Assembly: GCA_026075535.2 (NCBI GenBank) | Contig: AP026544.2 | Span: 12,090,001-12,154,000, forward strand | DNA: 64,000 bases | Direction: 5' to 3' | Source of the DNA: Tricholoma matsutake | Lineage: Eukaryota > Basidiomycota > Agaricomycetes > Agaricales > Tricholomataceae | Shown here: positions 23,220 to 33,804 of the stretch, in pieces | How the letters are laid out: every line of letters begins with the position of its first letter | Position numbering within the stretch: position 1 is the stretch's first letter | Position numbers and translations under genes: made by a program | The notes under the pieces: generated by a model | The model's database searches: none | What the model was told of the DNA's origin: nothing | What the model saw: only the letters and a program-made list of their open reading frames with translations

Positions 23220-23393
23220 ATAAATGCACAATTGATGTTGTCTGAGCAAAGTCCAAGTGCAGTCCGAGTGCAGTCCTCAGACTTTACTTGGACAACTTGG
23301 ACAGTCTGAGTGTCCCAGCAGAGTCTGAGCAGAGTCTGAGCAGAGTCCGAGTGTCCGAGTGTCCGAGCAGAGTCTGAGTGGAGTCTGCTTGGA
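23220..23393. repeat. Iterated GTCCGAGT/GTCTGAGC words
   Basis: Degenerate 9-12-bp words (AGTCCGAGTG, AGTCTGAGCAG, GTGTCCGAGT) are repeated about 14 times just inside the right end of E1. Equivalent zones lie at 20010-20170 and 21640-21830. Confidence 0.75.
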
Positions 23394-23447
23394 CTGGGGG
23401 GGGGAGTGTAAAGTACTGAAAGTTTGCAACCCCTCATACACCAGTAT

Positions 23448-24126
23448 TGTTAAGGTGAAGCCTCAACTCAAATCAATATCAATGATATATGAGGACTTTG
23501 TGTATCGAGATCGAACATGTGAGGACTTCTACACATTGTGCTTCAGAGGTTCGAGATGTATGGGGACTCCTATATGTCAAGTTCGGTATCAGACACCTTG
23601 AGGACTTCAAGGGTTGAGTCTGGTCTTGTATTAAAAAGGACTTCCTTAATAGATTCAATGAGCTGTCTTGCTCATGAGCATTTGATGAGTTAAGGCTGTA
23701 GATTGCCTAGGTCAAGCTAAGGACATAGCTAAGTCGTAACTACTGCTTATATACAAGTATTCTTCCAATAGCTAAATAGGGAAGGCATCACCCTATTGGT
23801 AGATAAGAGTCCACAGCTATGCTATGCTACCCTAGGTAGATGTCTGTCAATAGCTGTATCAAACAGGAGTAGGAAAGAGTATGAAACAAGTATCAGTCAA
23901 AGTGAAACATATCAAGTATCAGTCAGAAGGGATGAGTGCAGATCTATATCACAAGGGGTTGAGACAGGGGTTGAGGCTGTGTGGAATAAGTAAGAGATGC
24001 ATCATATCAAGATCAAGGAGAATCAGGAATGTAACCTAAAAAGGAAAAGTGTCACAGAGTCAAAGCTGTGCATAAGTATGAATCAGGATGATGATGTAAT
24101 CAGACTGGAAAGGAAAAACTGTAACA
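23448..24126 (-). repeat. Element 6 LTR (3' LTR of a split Ty3-type element)
   Basis: 679 bp from TGTTAAGGTGAAGCC to CTGTAACA. It shares short tracts with the element 4 LTR (GAGTTAA-GCTGTAGATTGCCTAG, CTAAGGACAT), so the two families are related. The adjacent minus-strand polypurine tract TAAGAAGGGGGTAG (24127-24140) marks it as the 3' LTR of a minus-strand element. The 5' LTR was not found. Confidence 0.75.
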
Positions 24127-24435
24127 CTACCCCCTTCTTATGATTGAAACACTGGTTTCAATCCTAATCAACTTCTTTCTCCAACAGGTTGGTGAGGCGG
24201 CGGTAAGATGATGGACCATTGTATCATTTCGGTTTCTGTGGTTCATAGATCATTTATGGGGTGAATATGTCGGTGAAGGTGTAGTTTTAGAGTGGATATC
24301 AAAAGAAGACAGTTGTGGAGTAGGTCACCAGGGTGGTCTTTCGCTTGTCAGGGTTCTCCCTTTGAAATCATCTCCAATGATCTGTTGTTACATCCAGAGA
24401 TAAGATAGATGCCATTCATGGATGGGTGTAACTGG

Positions 24436-24654
24436 TCATGTGGCAGATGGTGGTTGAATCTCTAGTTCAATATATTCATTGAATATAGATGATCTGTGGT
24501 TGAAGCATAGTGGTTGGATGGGCGGTATCACTGCAGTTGATCGTGCGAAATATCCTCTCCGATAGAGGAAGATGGTGAGGGCAATCAAAATCAAAAGAAG
24601 AATGGTCAGGATGGGTGAGAGGATCACAATGAGTATAACCGCAATGTAGTTCAT
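24436..24654 (-). CDS. Small membrane protein ORF in element 6
   Basis: 72 codons. Residues 4-32 form a continuous hydrophobic helix (YIAVILIVILSPILTILLLI then LIALTIFLYRRGYF), followed by basic residues and a soluble tail. It lies between the second membrane ORF and the 3' LTR. The function is unknown; a small env-like or viroporin-like accessory is possible but unproven. Confidence 0.4.
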   Translation of the reverse strand: MNYIAVILIVILSPILTILLLILIALTIFLYRRGYFARSTAVIPPIQPLCFNHRSSIFNEYIELEIQPPSAT

Positions 24655-24765
24655 CGTGAATGTGACTGGCGGTAGGAAGGAAGATGATCATTTATTGGAT
24701 TCCCACAATTAAGTGGCAGTGTTTCCTTCTTCATCATTGGGGCGGTAAAGGTATCGGGCTAAGGA

Positions 24766-25092
24766 TCAGTCATTGGGTAAGAATGCTGATGGCGGGACAC
24801 AAGGATGATGGGTGTCATCTATTGATGGTAATTGTGGTAGTGGCGTTGGTTGCAGTGGGGTTTCAAAATGGACCCATTGCAAGTTCAGTGGAGCAGGTTG
24901 CCATGGTAATTCGACCAATGGAATGTCATTTTCTTCTTCATAGATGTCAGTGTCGTGATTGAATCTGACCGTTGTTACTACTTCATTGTCATAGACTCTC
25001 AGCCCATATATCCTTTCTTGATTCCAGCTGGTGAACCTCACTTGACCATAGACAATGGTCAGAACAAAGGCACTGATCAAAAGTGTGAGCAA
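24766..25092 (-). CDS. Signal-peptide-like ORF in element 6
   Basis: 108 codons beginning MLTLLISAFVLTIVYGQVRF, a signal peptide or membrane anchor. It is followed by an acidic region (DTDIYEEENDIPLVELPW) and a Pro-rich end. The hydrophobic frame continues upstream of the ATG (about 25140). It is adjacent to the 24436-24654 membrane ORF on the same strand. I do not recognise the family. Confidence 0.4.
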   Translation of the reverse strand: MLTLLISAFVLTIVYGQVRFTSWNQERIYGLRVYDNEVVTTVRFNHDTDIYEEENDIPLVELPWQPAPLNLQWVHFETPLQPTPLPQLPSIDDTHHPCVPPSAFLPND

Positions 25093-26110
25093 GAGTGTAG
25101 TGGGAGAGATTGGCCATTCTGTCGAGGCAATGGTTTTGAAAAGAGAATTGTTGAAAGATTCTCATGGTTCTTTTTGGTTGATCAAAGGGGGACCGGTGCC
25201 AAACATTGGGTCTGTTCTTTTCTGAGGTAGGTTTTGGCGATCAGGGCAAGGAATAAAGTGTGGTGTTTCTGGGGACATCCCTGTTTTGTGGAAAGAAAAA
25301 GTTTTGAGCAGTGTAAAATTGCTCCATGAACTCCATTCTTTGATATCTGTCCCAGATATTCCTTCAACTCCTGTTGTTCCTTTAGTCATTGTAACATATA
25401 TAGTGGAATAGTTCCCCCTGTCACTATGCCCTATATATGTTACTGTAGCTCATATAGTAGAATAGCTTCTCTTGTCGCTATTCTATATAGGTGCTACTAC
25501 CCCCTTCTTAAAATTCTCGTTGTGACCTCGTGACATCAATCTCATCATAAAACCCCCTTCTTAAGTCAAAGGCCGGGGTGGAAAAAATTTCCATGATTCC
25601 AGAGATATTCATGGTTGATCTCTGGACTTCTGTGTTGGACCCTTGTTTATCTGTCCATGGTTTGCTCCTTTCTTCTTGGCTGGGCGAGTCACCCATCAGT
25701 GTTGATACCATAGTAGTCAACTGTTTGCTTTTCATTATTAGGGCAGAGGCGACCCTTTCGTGACCTCAGGAGGTCATTCATTCTGTAATCAGATGTCCTC
25801 TGATTATGGGCAAAGCTGCCCTTCCCATGTTCTGTTTCGCGCTCATTGATTGTGAGGCATCCCAATTTTCTTGGGCAATTTGTTGGGTTGGTCACTCCTG
25901 CAATTCCCTAGTGGGAAACCAATTGCTGGTATCGTAAATGGTGACTGCAACTCCCTATTGGGAAACTGGTTGCTGTCCTGTAAGTGGTGTAATATTTGTC
26001 TGTTGCTGATACCATAAATCTCTTCTGCAATTCTGCCAAGTGGCTTATCAAAGTAATGGGATGGACCTAGTCTTGCTAGTGATCGATCCTACACCATAGT
26101 GTATGCACTC
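25093..26110. other. Element 6 internal DNA without clear gene
   Basis: Short repeats dominate: ATATAGTGGAATAG-type units at 25400-25490, two further CCCCCTTCTTA polypurine-like tracts (25501 and 25553), and CAATTCCCTAGTGGGAAACC versus CAACTCCCTATTGGGAAACT at 25902 and 25949. No convincing protein is seen. Confidence 0.4.
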
Positions 26111-26511
26111 TGTTAGGGTGACATGCACTATCTGCTAGCTAAGACCATGCGGGTTCTCTCTACAAGAAGGGGGCGGGATCTGCGCTTGTGATGGGGAATT
26201 GATGGTTTTGATGTGAGGGGTTATTAATAGGTGAGTTTGTTGAGATAGGCCTTTCACACCGAAAATGTAGGTGGAATACCTAAGAGAACACAACTGGGGT
26301 CCCCTAGGCATATATTTAGGGTTTATATACTATGTTACATATATTGTACATTGTTGTTACCAACGCACTCGTACATGCGCATACATTTTGATGTGTGCGA
26401 AATAAAATTCTCACGCTATCAAAATGTAGCATCATTTGGCATCATGTAGCATAATTTGACATAATAAAATAAAAATGAAAGTTTATTAGATAATGGGGTG
26501 GTTTCCTAACA
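26111..26511 (-). repeat. Element 2 LTR (3')
   Basis: 401 bp. It is followed by the minus-strand polypurine tract AAAAGGGGGGTAA (26524-26512). It differs from the other LTR at about 16 positions, mostly TG versus CA pairs. Confidence 0.92.
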
Positions 26512-26646
26512 TTACCCCCCTTTTATGCCTCGACTTCCAGGCGAGAAAATATTATGTTTGTCCCCTCTGTGAAATTTTGGTAAGGCCGGAATTTCATCCC
26601 CTCATACACCATTCTCGCAATGTGATGCGGAGCATTCGGATTACAT

Positions 26647-27648
26647 TTAAAGAATTGCAGGTTCCCACAAATTATTTTCATCGGTATAGTTTTTCCACTT
26701 TATTAAGAACTCCAATTTGTTCCGTCGAAGACGTGAGTCTAAAATTTCTTCAACTATGTATTCTGGAGCACCTTCTACTATTATCAGAGGTTGTGGAGTA
26801 GTTTGTTGGCCAGGAATAGTGGGCGGACGGTAAGGGCGTAGGCGGGATACGTTAATCTCGGGATCAATCTTAAATGATTGGGGTAATTTTAGCACTACCG
26901 CATTAGGCAAGATCACTTTAGAGATCACATATGGGCCAACTTGTTTCTCCATAAGTTTCTTCAAAGGTCGTGGAATGTTCAGGTCCTTGGTACTTAGCCA
27001 TACAAAGTCACCAACTTTGTACTCTGGAGCGCGTGCTCGAGTACGATCCACGTGTCACATCATGTCATCACATGCTTTCTTCAATGCCGCCTCTGCTTCC
27101 TCTTGTACCTTTTGCATCTTAGATACAAAATCTTCTACTGACTGTACTTTGACTTCCCTTCTGGGTTCTACTCCCATGCGAGGATGATATCCATAATTCG
27201 CAAAAAAGGGTGACATACGAGTAGCCGAATGGAACTTGTTATTGTGAGAAAATTGGGCAATTGCCAACCATTTGGGCCAGTCGGTTTGTCGGTAGTTGAC
27301 AAACATACGTAGGTACTGCTCCAACTCCTGATTCATTCTCTCTGTCTGCCCATCAGTCTGCGGGTGATATGCCATAGATAATTTAGTTTGAATTCCCAAT
27401 ATGTTGTTTAGTTCTCGCATAAACGCGGAAGCAAATCGTGGTCCGCAATCGGAGATAATGGTATCGGGTAACCCATGTAACTGCCATACCTGATTTAGAT
27501 AGAGGCGTGCCAAGCCCAATGATGAGGTTTCTGTAGTAGTAGGAATAATATGGACCTCCTTTGTAAAGCGGTCGCATACTACGAATATTGCATTGTACCC
27601 TTGCGCCTTGGGTAATCCGGTAATAAAATCACAGATATATCTCGCCAC
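26647..27648 (-). pseudogene. Element 2 integrase and truncated chromodomain
   Basis: The integrase frame from 27648 has DFITGLPKAQGYNAIF (catalytic Asp), IISDCGPRFAS (Asp) and DGQTERMNQELEQYL (Glu), all intact. TGA at the DDMM*HVD joint (near 27055) separates it from the 27051-26647 frame, which holds the GPF/Y-like part and chromodomain EYIVEEILDSRLRRNKLEF. The chromodomain is cut after NNLWEP by a deletion of about 40 bp relative to element 3. Confidence 0.85.
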
Positions 27649-28722
27649 GGCGCTTTAGGTATAGGGTTTGGCATTAATTTTCCTGCAGGTTTCTCTGGAA
27701 ATTTCTTCCCTCTCATGCACGTATCACATCCATCCACATACCCCAACACATACTTTGAAATTCTGGGCCACCAATAGTTTCTCATTACTAATTCCAATGT
27801 CTTCCATCTTCCTGGGTGTCCGGCAATCGGCACATTGTGATGTAACCGGATGATCTCCCTTCGCAAATCCTGATCCTTCGGTACATACACTTTTCCTCGA
27901 AACAACACCAACCCTTGTTCCTCAGCCCATTTGTCTCCTTTGATATTACCTTTCTTCTCTCCCTTTAGAGCTTTCACAGCTTCCACTACTTTATCGTCCA
28001 TTTCCGAACATTGTCTAATTTTAGACAACATTTCCGTTTCTGAGCTATTTATTAATAGATGCCCTTGACGCATAGCGCAAATGCGAAAGTATTCAGGTTT
28101 GAGTAAGGTAACATTTTTATTGTCCTCCTCCACCCCCCTTTTATGATCAATACATCTGGATAATGCATCTGCTTTCCTCATTAAGCTTCCCACTTTGTGG
28201 ACCAAGTGAAAATTGAAATGCGATAGGAATAGTGCCCAACATGCTTGCTGGGAATTAACCTTTTTAGCGGACATGAAGTATTGCTGATTTTGATGATCCA
28301 TCCAGATTTCAATCTGATGCATACATCCCTCCAAATAATGCCTCCATGCCTCCAATGCTCATATTATCCCCAACATCTCTTTGTCATGCACATCATAATT
28401 CCTCTCCACATCATTCAACCCTCAGGACAAATATGCACAAGGATGCCATTTGTCATCTTTGCACAGCATTGATAATACTGCTCCAGTAGCAAAATTGGAT
28501 GCATCGGATTCCACTCGCAAAGGGTGTGTGAAATCTACTGGGGCTAATATTGGTCCCTCCACAAACTTCCTCTTCAAGTCCTCAAACACTGTCTGCTGCT
28601 GCTCTCCCTACCTCCATACTACTCCCTTTTGCGTAAGGTTATGTAAGGGTGCAGCAATTTTAGAAAAATTGTGCACAAAGCAATGATAATAATTTGTGAG
28701 TCCCAAGAAGGCTTGAACCTCC
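27579..28722 (-). pseudogene. Element 2 RNase H and integrase zinc finger
   Basis: After the 10-bp deletion near 28752 the RNase H segment carries VESDASDFATGAVLSM (28518-28480 region) and, past a TGA shared with element 3, WRHYLEGCMHQIEIWMDHQN. The 28355 frame continues to the HHCC finger (LHHNVPIAGHPG, CDTCMRGKK) and then shifts frame by loss of one G at the start of the catalytic core. Confidence 0.8.
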
Positions 28723-28723
28723 T

Positions 28724-29272
28724 TCACATGGGTGGGTGCAGGCCAATCTGTACCTTGATCGGATCCATTTGGATCCCGTCAGGGCCGATCAATAATCCTA
28801 GGAACTCGATCTCGCTTGCCCCAAACACACACTTCTCTGGTTTCAAAAATAGATCATTCTCTGCCAACCTCCGTAACACCTTGTGCACTATCACCTCATG
28901 ATTCTCTTCATCCTCCGTGAATATCAGAATGCTGTCAATAAATATTATTACCACGCCTTTGTCTATTATGTCCTTGAAAATGTCGTTCATCATATTTTGA
29001 AAGGTCGGGGGACTATTAGTCATCCCAAAAAACATGACAAGTGGCTCGAAGGATCCTCGACGCGTGGCAAATGCAGCCTTCCACTCATCTCCTTTCTTTA
29101 TTCGTACATTGTTGTATCCCCATCGTAAATCCAATTTTGTAAAGACCTTGGCTTTTCCCACCTTATCAATTATTTCTGAGATCAACAGCAGGGGATATGC
29201 GTTCTTCACTGTCCACTCATTCAGATACCTATAATCGGTACACATCCTCTTTCTTTGGTCTTTTTTGGGCAC
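28724..29272 (-). pseudogene. Element 2 reverse transcriptase
   Basis: [20 protein letters not shown] at the start, [17 protein letters not shown] with the first catalytic Asp, [16 protein letters not shown], and the active site FIDSILIF, where a YxDD box is expected. The second Asp is replaced by Ser (Asn in element 3). The frame is lost after PIKVQ by a 10-bp deletion between CAG repeats. Confidence 0.85.
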
Positions 29273-29308
29273 AAAGAATATTGGTGACGTCTGCGGTGAT
29301 TTCGAAGG

Positions 29309-30130
29309 TCATATGTATCCTTTGCGCAATTGCTCCTTCAGGAATGCATCCACTTCTTCTTGTTCCATCGGAGATAATGGATATACCTTTGACTTCTTTG
29401 GCACAAACCTGGGCTTCATCTCAATCGCATGATCCCATGGCTTCCACACCGGCATTTGCTCAGACTCCTTCTTTTGGAACACTGACAAATGTTCATGATA
29501 CACTTTTGGCACCCATTCCTCCACTGGCTTCTCCACCTTCACGATATTCTTGTCCCACGACTGTCCTCCATGAACTGCTCTAAAGGTTTGCTTTTGCTCT
29601 TCTTTCTCGATCATAATCAGAACTTCCCCATTTGGCATTTCCTCATCCTCCACTTCCTCCATTGTAACAGAATACTTTCTCGGATGTTCTTTCTCTTTCT
29701 TTTTCCTTTTTTCCTTCTTCATCTTCCTCCCATACACATTACATTCCTTAGGACAACGAGTCATTTGTACTTTCCCAGTTTTCCAATCAATTTTGGGATT
29801 ATGCTTCCGTAACCACGGACATCCTATTATCAGATTGGTTTTCCCAAGATCGCACACTTCAAATACGGCTCACTCCTGATGCTCCTGATACTTTAGTACC
29901 ATAGTCACCTCCTCCTTGATAGTTCCTCCACAATTGACTGTTCCGTCAATATTGTACACCATTGTAGGTTGCACCAGCTTGCATGTGTTAATACCATTTC
30001 TGGTAATTAAGGATTGATTAATAAATAATCCTGTAGCACCATGGTCAAGCAACACTTCCACATCAATAGCTGCATGCATGTCCACTGTCTTCAGTCCCAC
30101 AGTCAAGGTGATTTTGGGTTCTATTCACGC
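29309..30130 (-). pseudogene. Element 2 protease and linker
   Basis: The aspartic protease core reads VLLDHGATGLFINQS (element 3 has the canonical DSGATG), followed by the IIGCPWLRKHNPKIDWKTG flap region and a charged linker to RT. TGA codons lie at 30123 region (RSA*IEP) and 29868 (QE*AVF); element 3 has CGA at both. A further TGA at the RT boundary (GYI*PSKSP) is shared by both copies. Confidence 0.82.
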
Positions 30131-30297
30131 AGAGCGAATAAAGAATTTAGGGGTTTTCAGAAATGACATGTGACAATTTTCTTTGTCACGTGATTTGCAA
30201 CAGTTGTACTCCTCCTCGATTTCCTTTTCTGATTTACTCTGGGTTTCCTCGGATACTAATACATTGTAATGATTCTGGGTCACCAATGGGGAAACCT

Positions 30298-31394
30298 TCA
30301 CTGGGACTCTTCCACAAAATTCTCCTGCTTCCCCTCCTCCTGCTTCACTTCCTCAAATATAGCTCCCCTGATCTTTCTCTTCTGCTTACAATTCTTAGAA
30401 ATGTGTCCTAACTGCCCACAGTTAAAACATCTAAGTGGGGCTCGTCTCCCCACTTGATCAACCTCCATTGCATCTGCTGGTGCTGCTGACTCCATAACTA
30501 TAGGTGTCACTGCCATGGCCGGTGGCTGTGCCCTCGGAGCTTGCACCTGAGGCGCCTTTCCTTTCTCGGACTTTCCTCCTGATGACTTTCCAAATTTACT
30601 ACTTCTGTACATCAACTTTGACTCCGCCTGTTCCTGCCGATATTGCCGGTCAAGGTGCATTGCCCAATTATACCACTCGTCCAACTTCTCTGGCATAGAA
30701 GGTAGTCGGTAGATAGACTTGAATAAAGAGGGATTTAATCCTGCTTTCAAAAACTCTACCAACACGGCTTCTCCCATATCCATTTGTGAAGCTTCTGCTT
30801 TGAACTGCAAAATAAATTCATCCGCCGTTAAGGAACCTTGGTGCATGGTCTTTAATTTAGCATTGGCTGTCGCCTTTGGATTAGGGTCTCCAAACTGTGC
30901 CTCCAATCTCTCCAGAAATTCCTTGAAGGTTGCAAATGGTTTATTTCCCATGGCAATTTGATTAATAGCCTTGTTTCTCCAGAACTGTGCTTTCCCCCCT
31001 GAATGTATGAGAGAGAAAACATAATCCTAGACTTGGCTGTATGGAACTCTGGCTTCCTCCCATGGATGTACAATACTATAGAGCTGATGAAGGATTTTGT
31101 ATTCTCCATGGTACCGTCAAAGATTTGCGGGGGTGCGTACTTAGGTAAGTGTGCTTTTCCATTTCCGGACTTCTCCACTGTCTCATCCTCCTGCGATATC
31201 CACTCCACCATCTCCTCCATCTCATCATCTCTTTCTCCTGTCATCTCTGGCTGTACTTCCGCTTGTCTGGGCTGTGATGCTGCCAATACTGACACTAATT
31301 GCAACATTTGCGCTGTGAGCGCATCAATTTTTGCCTCTAGTGCTGGTATGGGAACAGGATTAGGACCAGGATTAGAAGTTGAAGGTTCGGACAT
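30298..31394 (-). pseudogene. Element 2 gag
   Basis: Starts MSEPSTSNPGPNPVPIPALE, then a capsid-like region (FDGTMENTKSFISSIVLYIH, QFGDPNPKATANAKLK) and a CCHC zinc knuckle CFNCGQLGHISKNC. A G run near 30998 has six G against seven in element 3, shifting frame in the capsid. Unlike element 3 there is no stop before the knuckle. It ends at TGA where pol begins in the -1 frame. Confidence 0.85.
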
Positions 31395-31880
31395 AATTGT
31401 AGAATCTGTGATGAATCACTTCTTCGACAAGTTCAAAATTTTTCTTCGAGTCCTCTCCAAATGTTTACGGGTCACGTGATAAAGTTTGTCGAGGTTTGTC
31501 AATGGTTTGTCGTTCATCGGGCGCCTATTTTGACACTTCGTATCAATAACCCTTCCAACAGTGCCTGATCTCGGAGATATCACTGAATTCGGCTTGTAAC
31601 TAAAATAGTCGTCCGAATAGAGTAATGTAAATTGTAACTAAACCAGATCCAATCAGTTGTCTGGTTGCAGCTGTCGTAATGACGAGCGCTGCCTCTCGAT
31701 CACTGGCAGTCGCAATGTAAGGTGAGGCCTGGCATCAGCTTACGAAAGAAAAGGTAGATTATGTATATACAAGTACTTCCGGCTCATGCTGAAAGGATGA
31801 GTAATCGGATGTGGCGCAGTGAAACAATGACGTATGCGCAAGTAAGAGAAGGTGCACTGATATGGGAAGTTGTGTTCTTC

Positions 31881-32281
31881 TGTTAGGGCAACACCCACTA
31901 TCTGCTAGCTAAGACCATGCGGGTTCTCTCTACAAGAAGGGGGCGGCATCTGCGCTCATGATGGGGAATTGATGGTTTTGATGCAAGGGGTTATTAATAG
32001 GTGAGTTTGTTGAGATAGGCCTTTCACACCGAAAACATAGGTGGAATACCTAAGAGAACACAACTGGGGTCCCCTAGGCATATATTTAGGGTTTATATAC
32101 TATGTTACATATATTGTACATTGTTGTTACCGATGCACTCGTACATGCGCATACATTTTGATGCATGCGAAATAAAATTCTCATGCTATCAAAATGTAGC
32201 ATCATTTGGCATCATGTAGCATAATTTGACATAATAAAATAAAAATGAAAGTTTATTAGATAATGGGGTGGTTTCCTAACA
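31881..32281 (-). repeat. Element 2 LTR (5')
   Basis: 401 bp, the promoter LTR on the minus strand. The inner flank reads GAAGAACACAACTTCCC on the minus strand, identical to the inner flank of element 3; it does not end in TGG as a classical tRNA-primed site would. Confidence 0.92.
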
Positions 32282-32383
32282 CACTGAGTCATGCAGTTCA
32301 TTTTGTATCAAGTCTGTGGTGCAGTTTAATGTCGTGCCAGACTTCTGCAGTTTAACGTCATGCTGGACATGTCCATCTCTTTC

Positions 32384-32837
32384 TCAAAAGAGTAAGTCGG
32401 TCACATCCCTTGTCAATGTGATCAGTTCTGTGATCGGTCTGTTCATATCTTGGCATGGAGGTAATCCTCCTCCAAGTAATGTCATTCTGTTTCCTGATGG
32501 TCCAAATAACAGGTTCATTGCAAAATCAAGTCCTGTTTTATTGTCATAGTGGTCACTCCATTGTAGATTGCTCCAGAATGATTTACTGAGTCCGGCGATT
32601 GGATTCTGACCAACAGTCAGATTATCTTGGATGACTTCATAATCCAAGAAATCATTATTGTTCATGTCATTGGGGTCTTTGAGGTAGTCATCTACCCATG
32701 TTGCAAAGTCTTGTTTTACCCATGCGAGATCTTCCTTAGTGCTGTTGTCCATGAATAAGCAGCACCCTGGGCAAGTCGATGATAATCGTTTGATCAAAAA
32801 TCTTTCTCTGTTAATGATCCAGAAGCTTATGCCATGT
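32384..32837 (-). CDS. Accessory ORF of element 6 (STCPxCC family)
   Basis: Open on the minus strand from about 32837 (HGISFWIINR) through IKRLSSTCPGCCLFMDNSTK, DLAWVKQDFATWVDDYL and LQWSDHYDNKTGLDFAM to the stop at 32384; the 137-codon ATG version starts at 32797. The same protein, with the same order of motifs, sits in element 4 between the chromodomain and 3' LTR (35470-35055). The CPxCC pair suggests metal or disulfide binding. It is not gag, protease, RT or integrase. Function unknown. Confidence 0.5.
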
Positions 32838-32943
32838 GGGCAGCTCCAAGTTGGTGGTTGAAACCTGTAGTCTGTACTTTGTTTTGGTGTCTGATTAATG
32901 ATTCATCATGACTGAATCCTTGTTGTAATTGGAAGGCAAACTG

Positions 32944-33216
32944 TTAATCCTTGTTGTATTGGACCTTCCCATTCCCAAATGGAACTGTTTGGTGTGAGGG
33001 AAAAATCAAGGTCCAGTTGTTCAAACAGTTTTGAATCACTTCTTCCTCCTGTCTCAAGTGGTTCTTCAAGCATGGCAGCTTGTCATCTGTTAGGCATCTG
33101 TATATCGCTGGGCTATAGGAAGGTTTCTGTGTCTTCCCCCATGTTTGATATTGGGTAGGATTCATCTGTTCATCAGGGGTTTGGTTGCCCCAAGGATGAT
33201 TTAATTCATCTATCAC
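32944..33216 (-). CDS. Unrecognised ORF, probably element 6
   Basis: 90 codons (MIDELNHPWGNQTPDEQMNP...CLKNHLRQEEEVIQNCLNNW), upstream of and on the same strand as the accessory ORF. It has Trp/Asn-rich composition and no known motif. It could be part of the same accessory protein before decay. Confidence 0.3.
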   Translation of the reverse strand: MIDELNHPWGNQTPDEQMNPTQYQTWGKTQKPSYSPAIYRCLTDDKLPCLKNHLRQEEEVIQNCLNNWTLIFPSHQTVPFGNGKVQYNKD

Positions 33217-33250
33217 TGGACTACAGAAAGTCTGTCATGACTTTCCCCAT

Positions 33251-33658
33251 GTTTGATAGTCTTCTCTCATGCAAGGATTTCGCATGTCATGTCCATCATT
33301 AGATGTGTGAGGCTTTCCCAACATCAATCTTCCAGTATTGGACATGTGAGGCTTTCACAATGTCAATTGCACAACATTAGCCAAGACTGTGGCACATGTT
33401 GATCAACTGCGCAAGATGGTGATTGGGTGTTGATCTGGATTGGGCACTGGTGCGGCAGTATCCTGCACGTTCCCTAGGTGTGATGCTTATGTGAGCATAG
33501 TGGTGTACAGCCTATCTTGGTGCCACATACCTGAGGCTGCTGCAGATAAAAACTGGGCAAATTTTTGAAAATCCCTCAGGTATTTCTGGATAGAAATCAA
33601 GATTTGTTTTTAAAAAATATATGAGGCGGAAGAGTGGATAAAAATTGCCGGGCTGGTA
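33251..33658. other. Unassigned stretch left of R2
   Basis: AT-rich DNA with direct repeats of ATGTGTGAGGCTTTCCCAAC / ATGTGAGGCTTTCACAATG (33309 and 33344) and a copy of the motif also found near 10670. No gene seen. Confidence 0.4.
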
Positions 33659-33804
33659 CTTGGCCTTAGTATTTTAAGGTCCGCTTTGGTCCAGTTTTTC
33701 GACCCCAAAGTGGGTTAACTGGGACTGTTACTGGTCCAGACTGCAACTCTAAATGACATAGACCATAACCAAACCGATGAGGACCGGTCCCATCGGTTCA
33801 GTTA

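Larger units (their letters stand above)
21619..23413. mobile_element. Repeat E1: composite with inverted ends
   Basis: It is 1795 bp, starts CTTTACACTCCCCCCCCC and ends GGGGGGGGGAGTGTAAAG. Inward from both ends come iterated GGACTGTCC/GTCCGAGT words, then a tRNA-like module whose B box faces the terminus (minus near 21880, plus near 23125). The core (21980-22860) has two hairpin/intron modules and at least three GAGC...GCTC hairpins ending in GGGTGG. No protein is encoded. No target duplication is evident (TTGGAGGT versus TACTGAAA), so the true termini may lie slightly elsewhere. Confidence 0.6.
26111..32281 (-). mobile_element. Element 2: Ty3 chromovirus, complete but decayed
   Basis: 6.17 kb with 401-bp LTRs at both ends (TGTTAGG...CCTAACA) and flanks CACTC (26106-26110) and CACTG (32282-32286), a 5-bp target duplication with one mismatch. 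Minus-strand order is gag with zinc knuckle, protease, RT, RNase H, integrase and chromodomain. It is about 95% identical by eye to element 3 and inverted relative to it. It is inactivated by a one-base loss in a G run in gag, TGA codons, a 10-bp deletion after RT, a one-base deletion at the integrase start and a deletion in the chromodomain. Confidence 0.92.
24127..33250 (-). mobile_element. Element 6 remnant, internal region, split by element 2
   Basis: Only the 3' part of a Ty3-type element survives: an accessory ORF (32837-32384), then, across the element 2 insertion, two ORFs with membrane segments and the polypurine tract. The assignment rests on the 3' LTR at 23448 and on homology of the accessory ORF with element 4. 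Gag and pol are missing; the right limit near 33250 is a guess. Confidence 0.6.

Noticed and set aside
24684..24962. Plus-strand 92-codon frame
   Set aside because: Overlaps the minus-strand membrane ORFs of element 6, which fit the element orientation and have clearer protein character.
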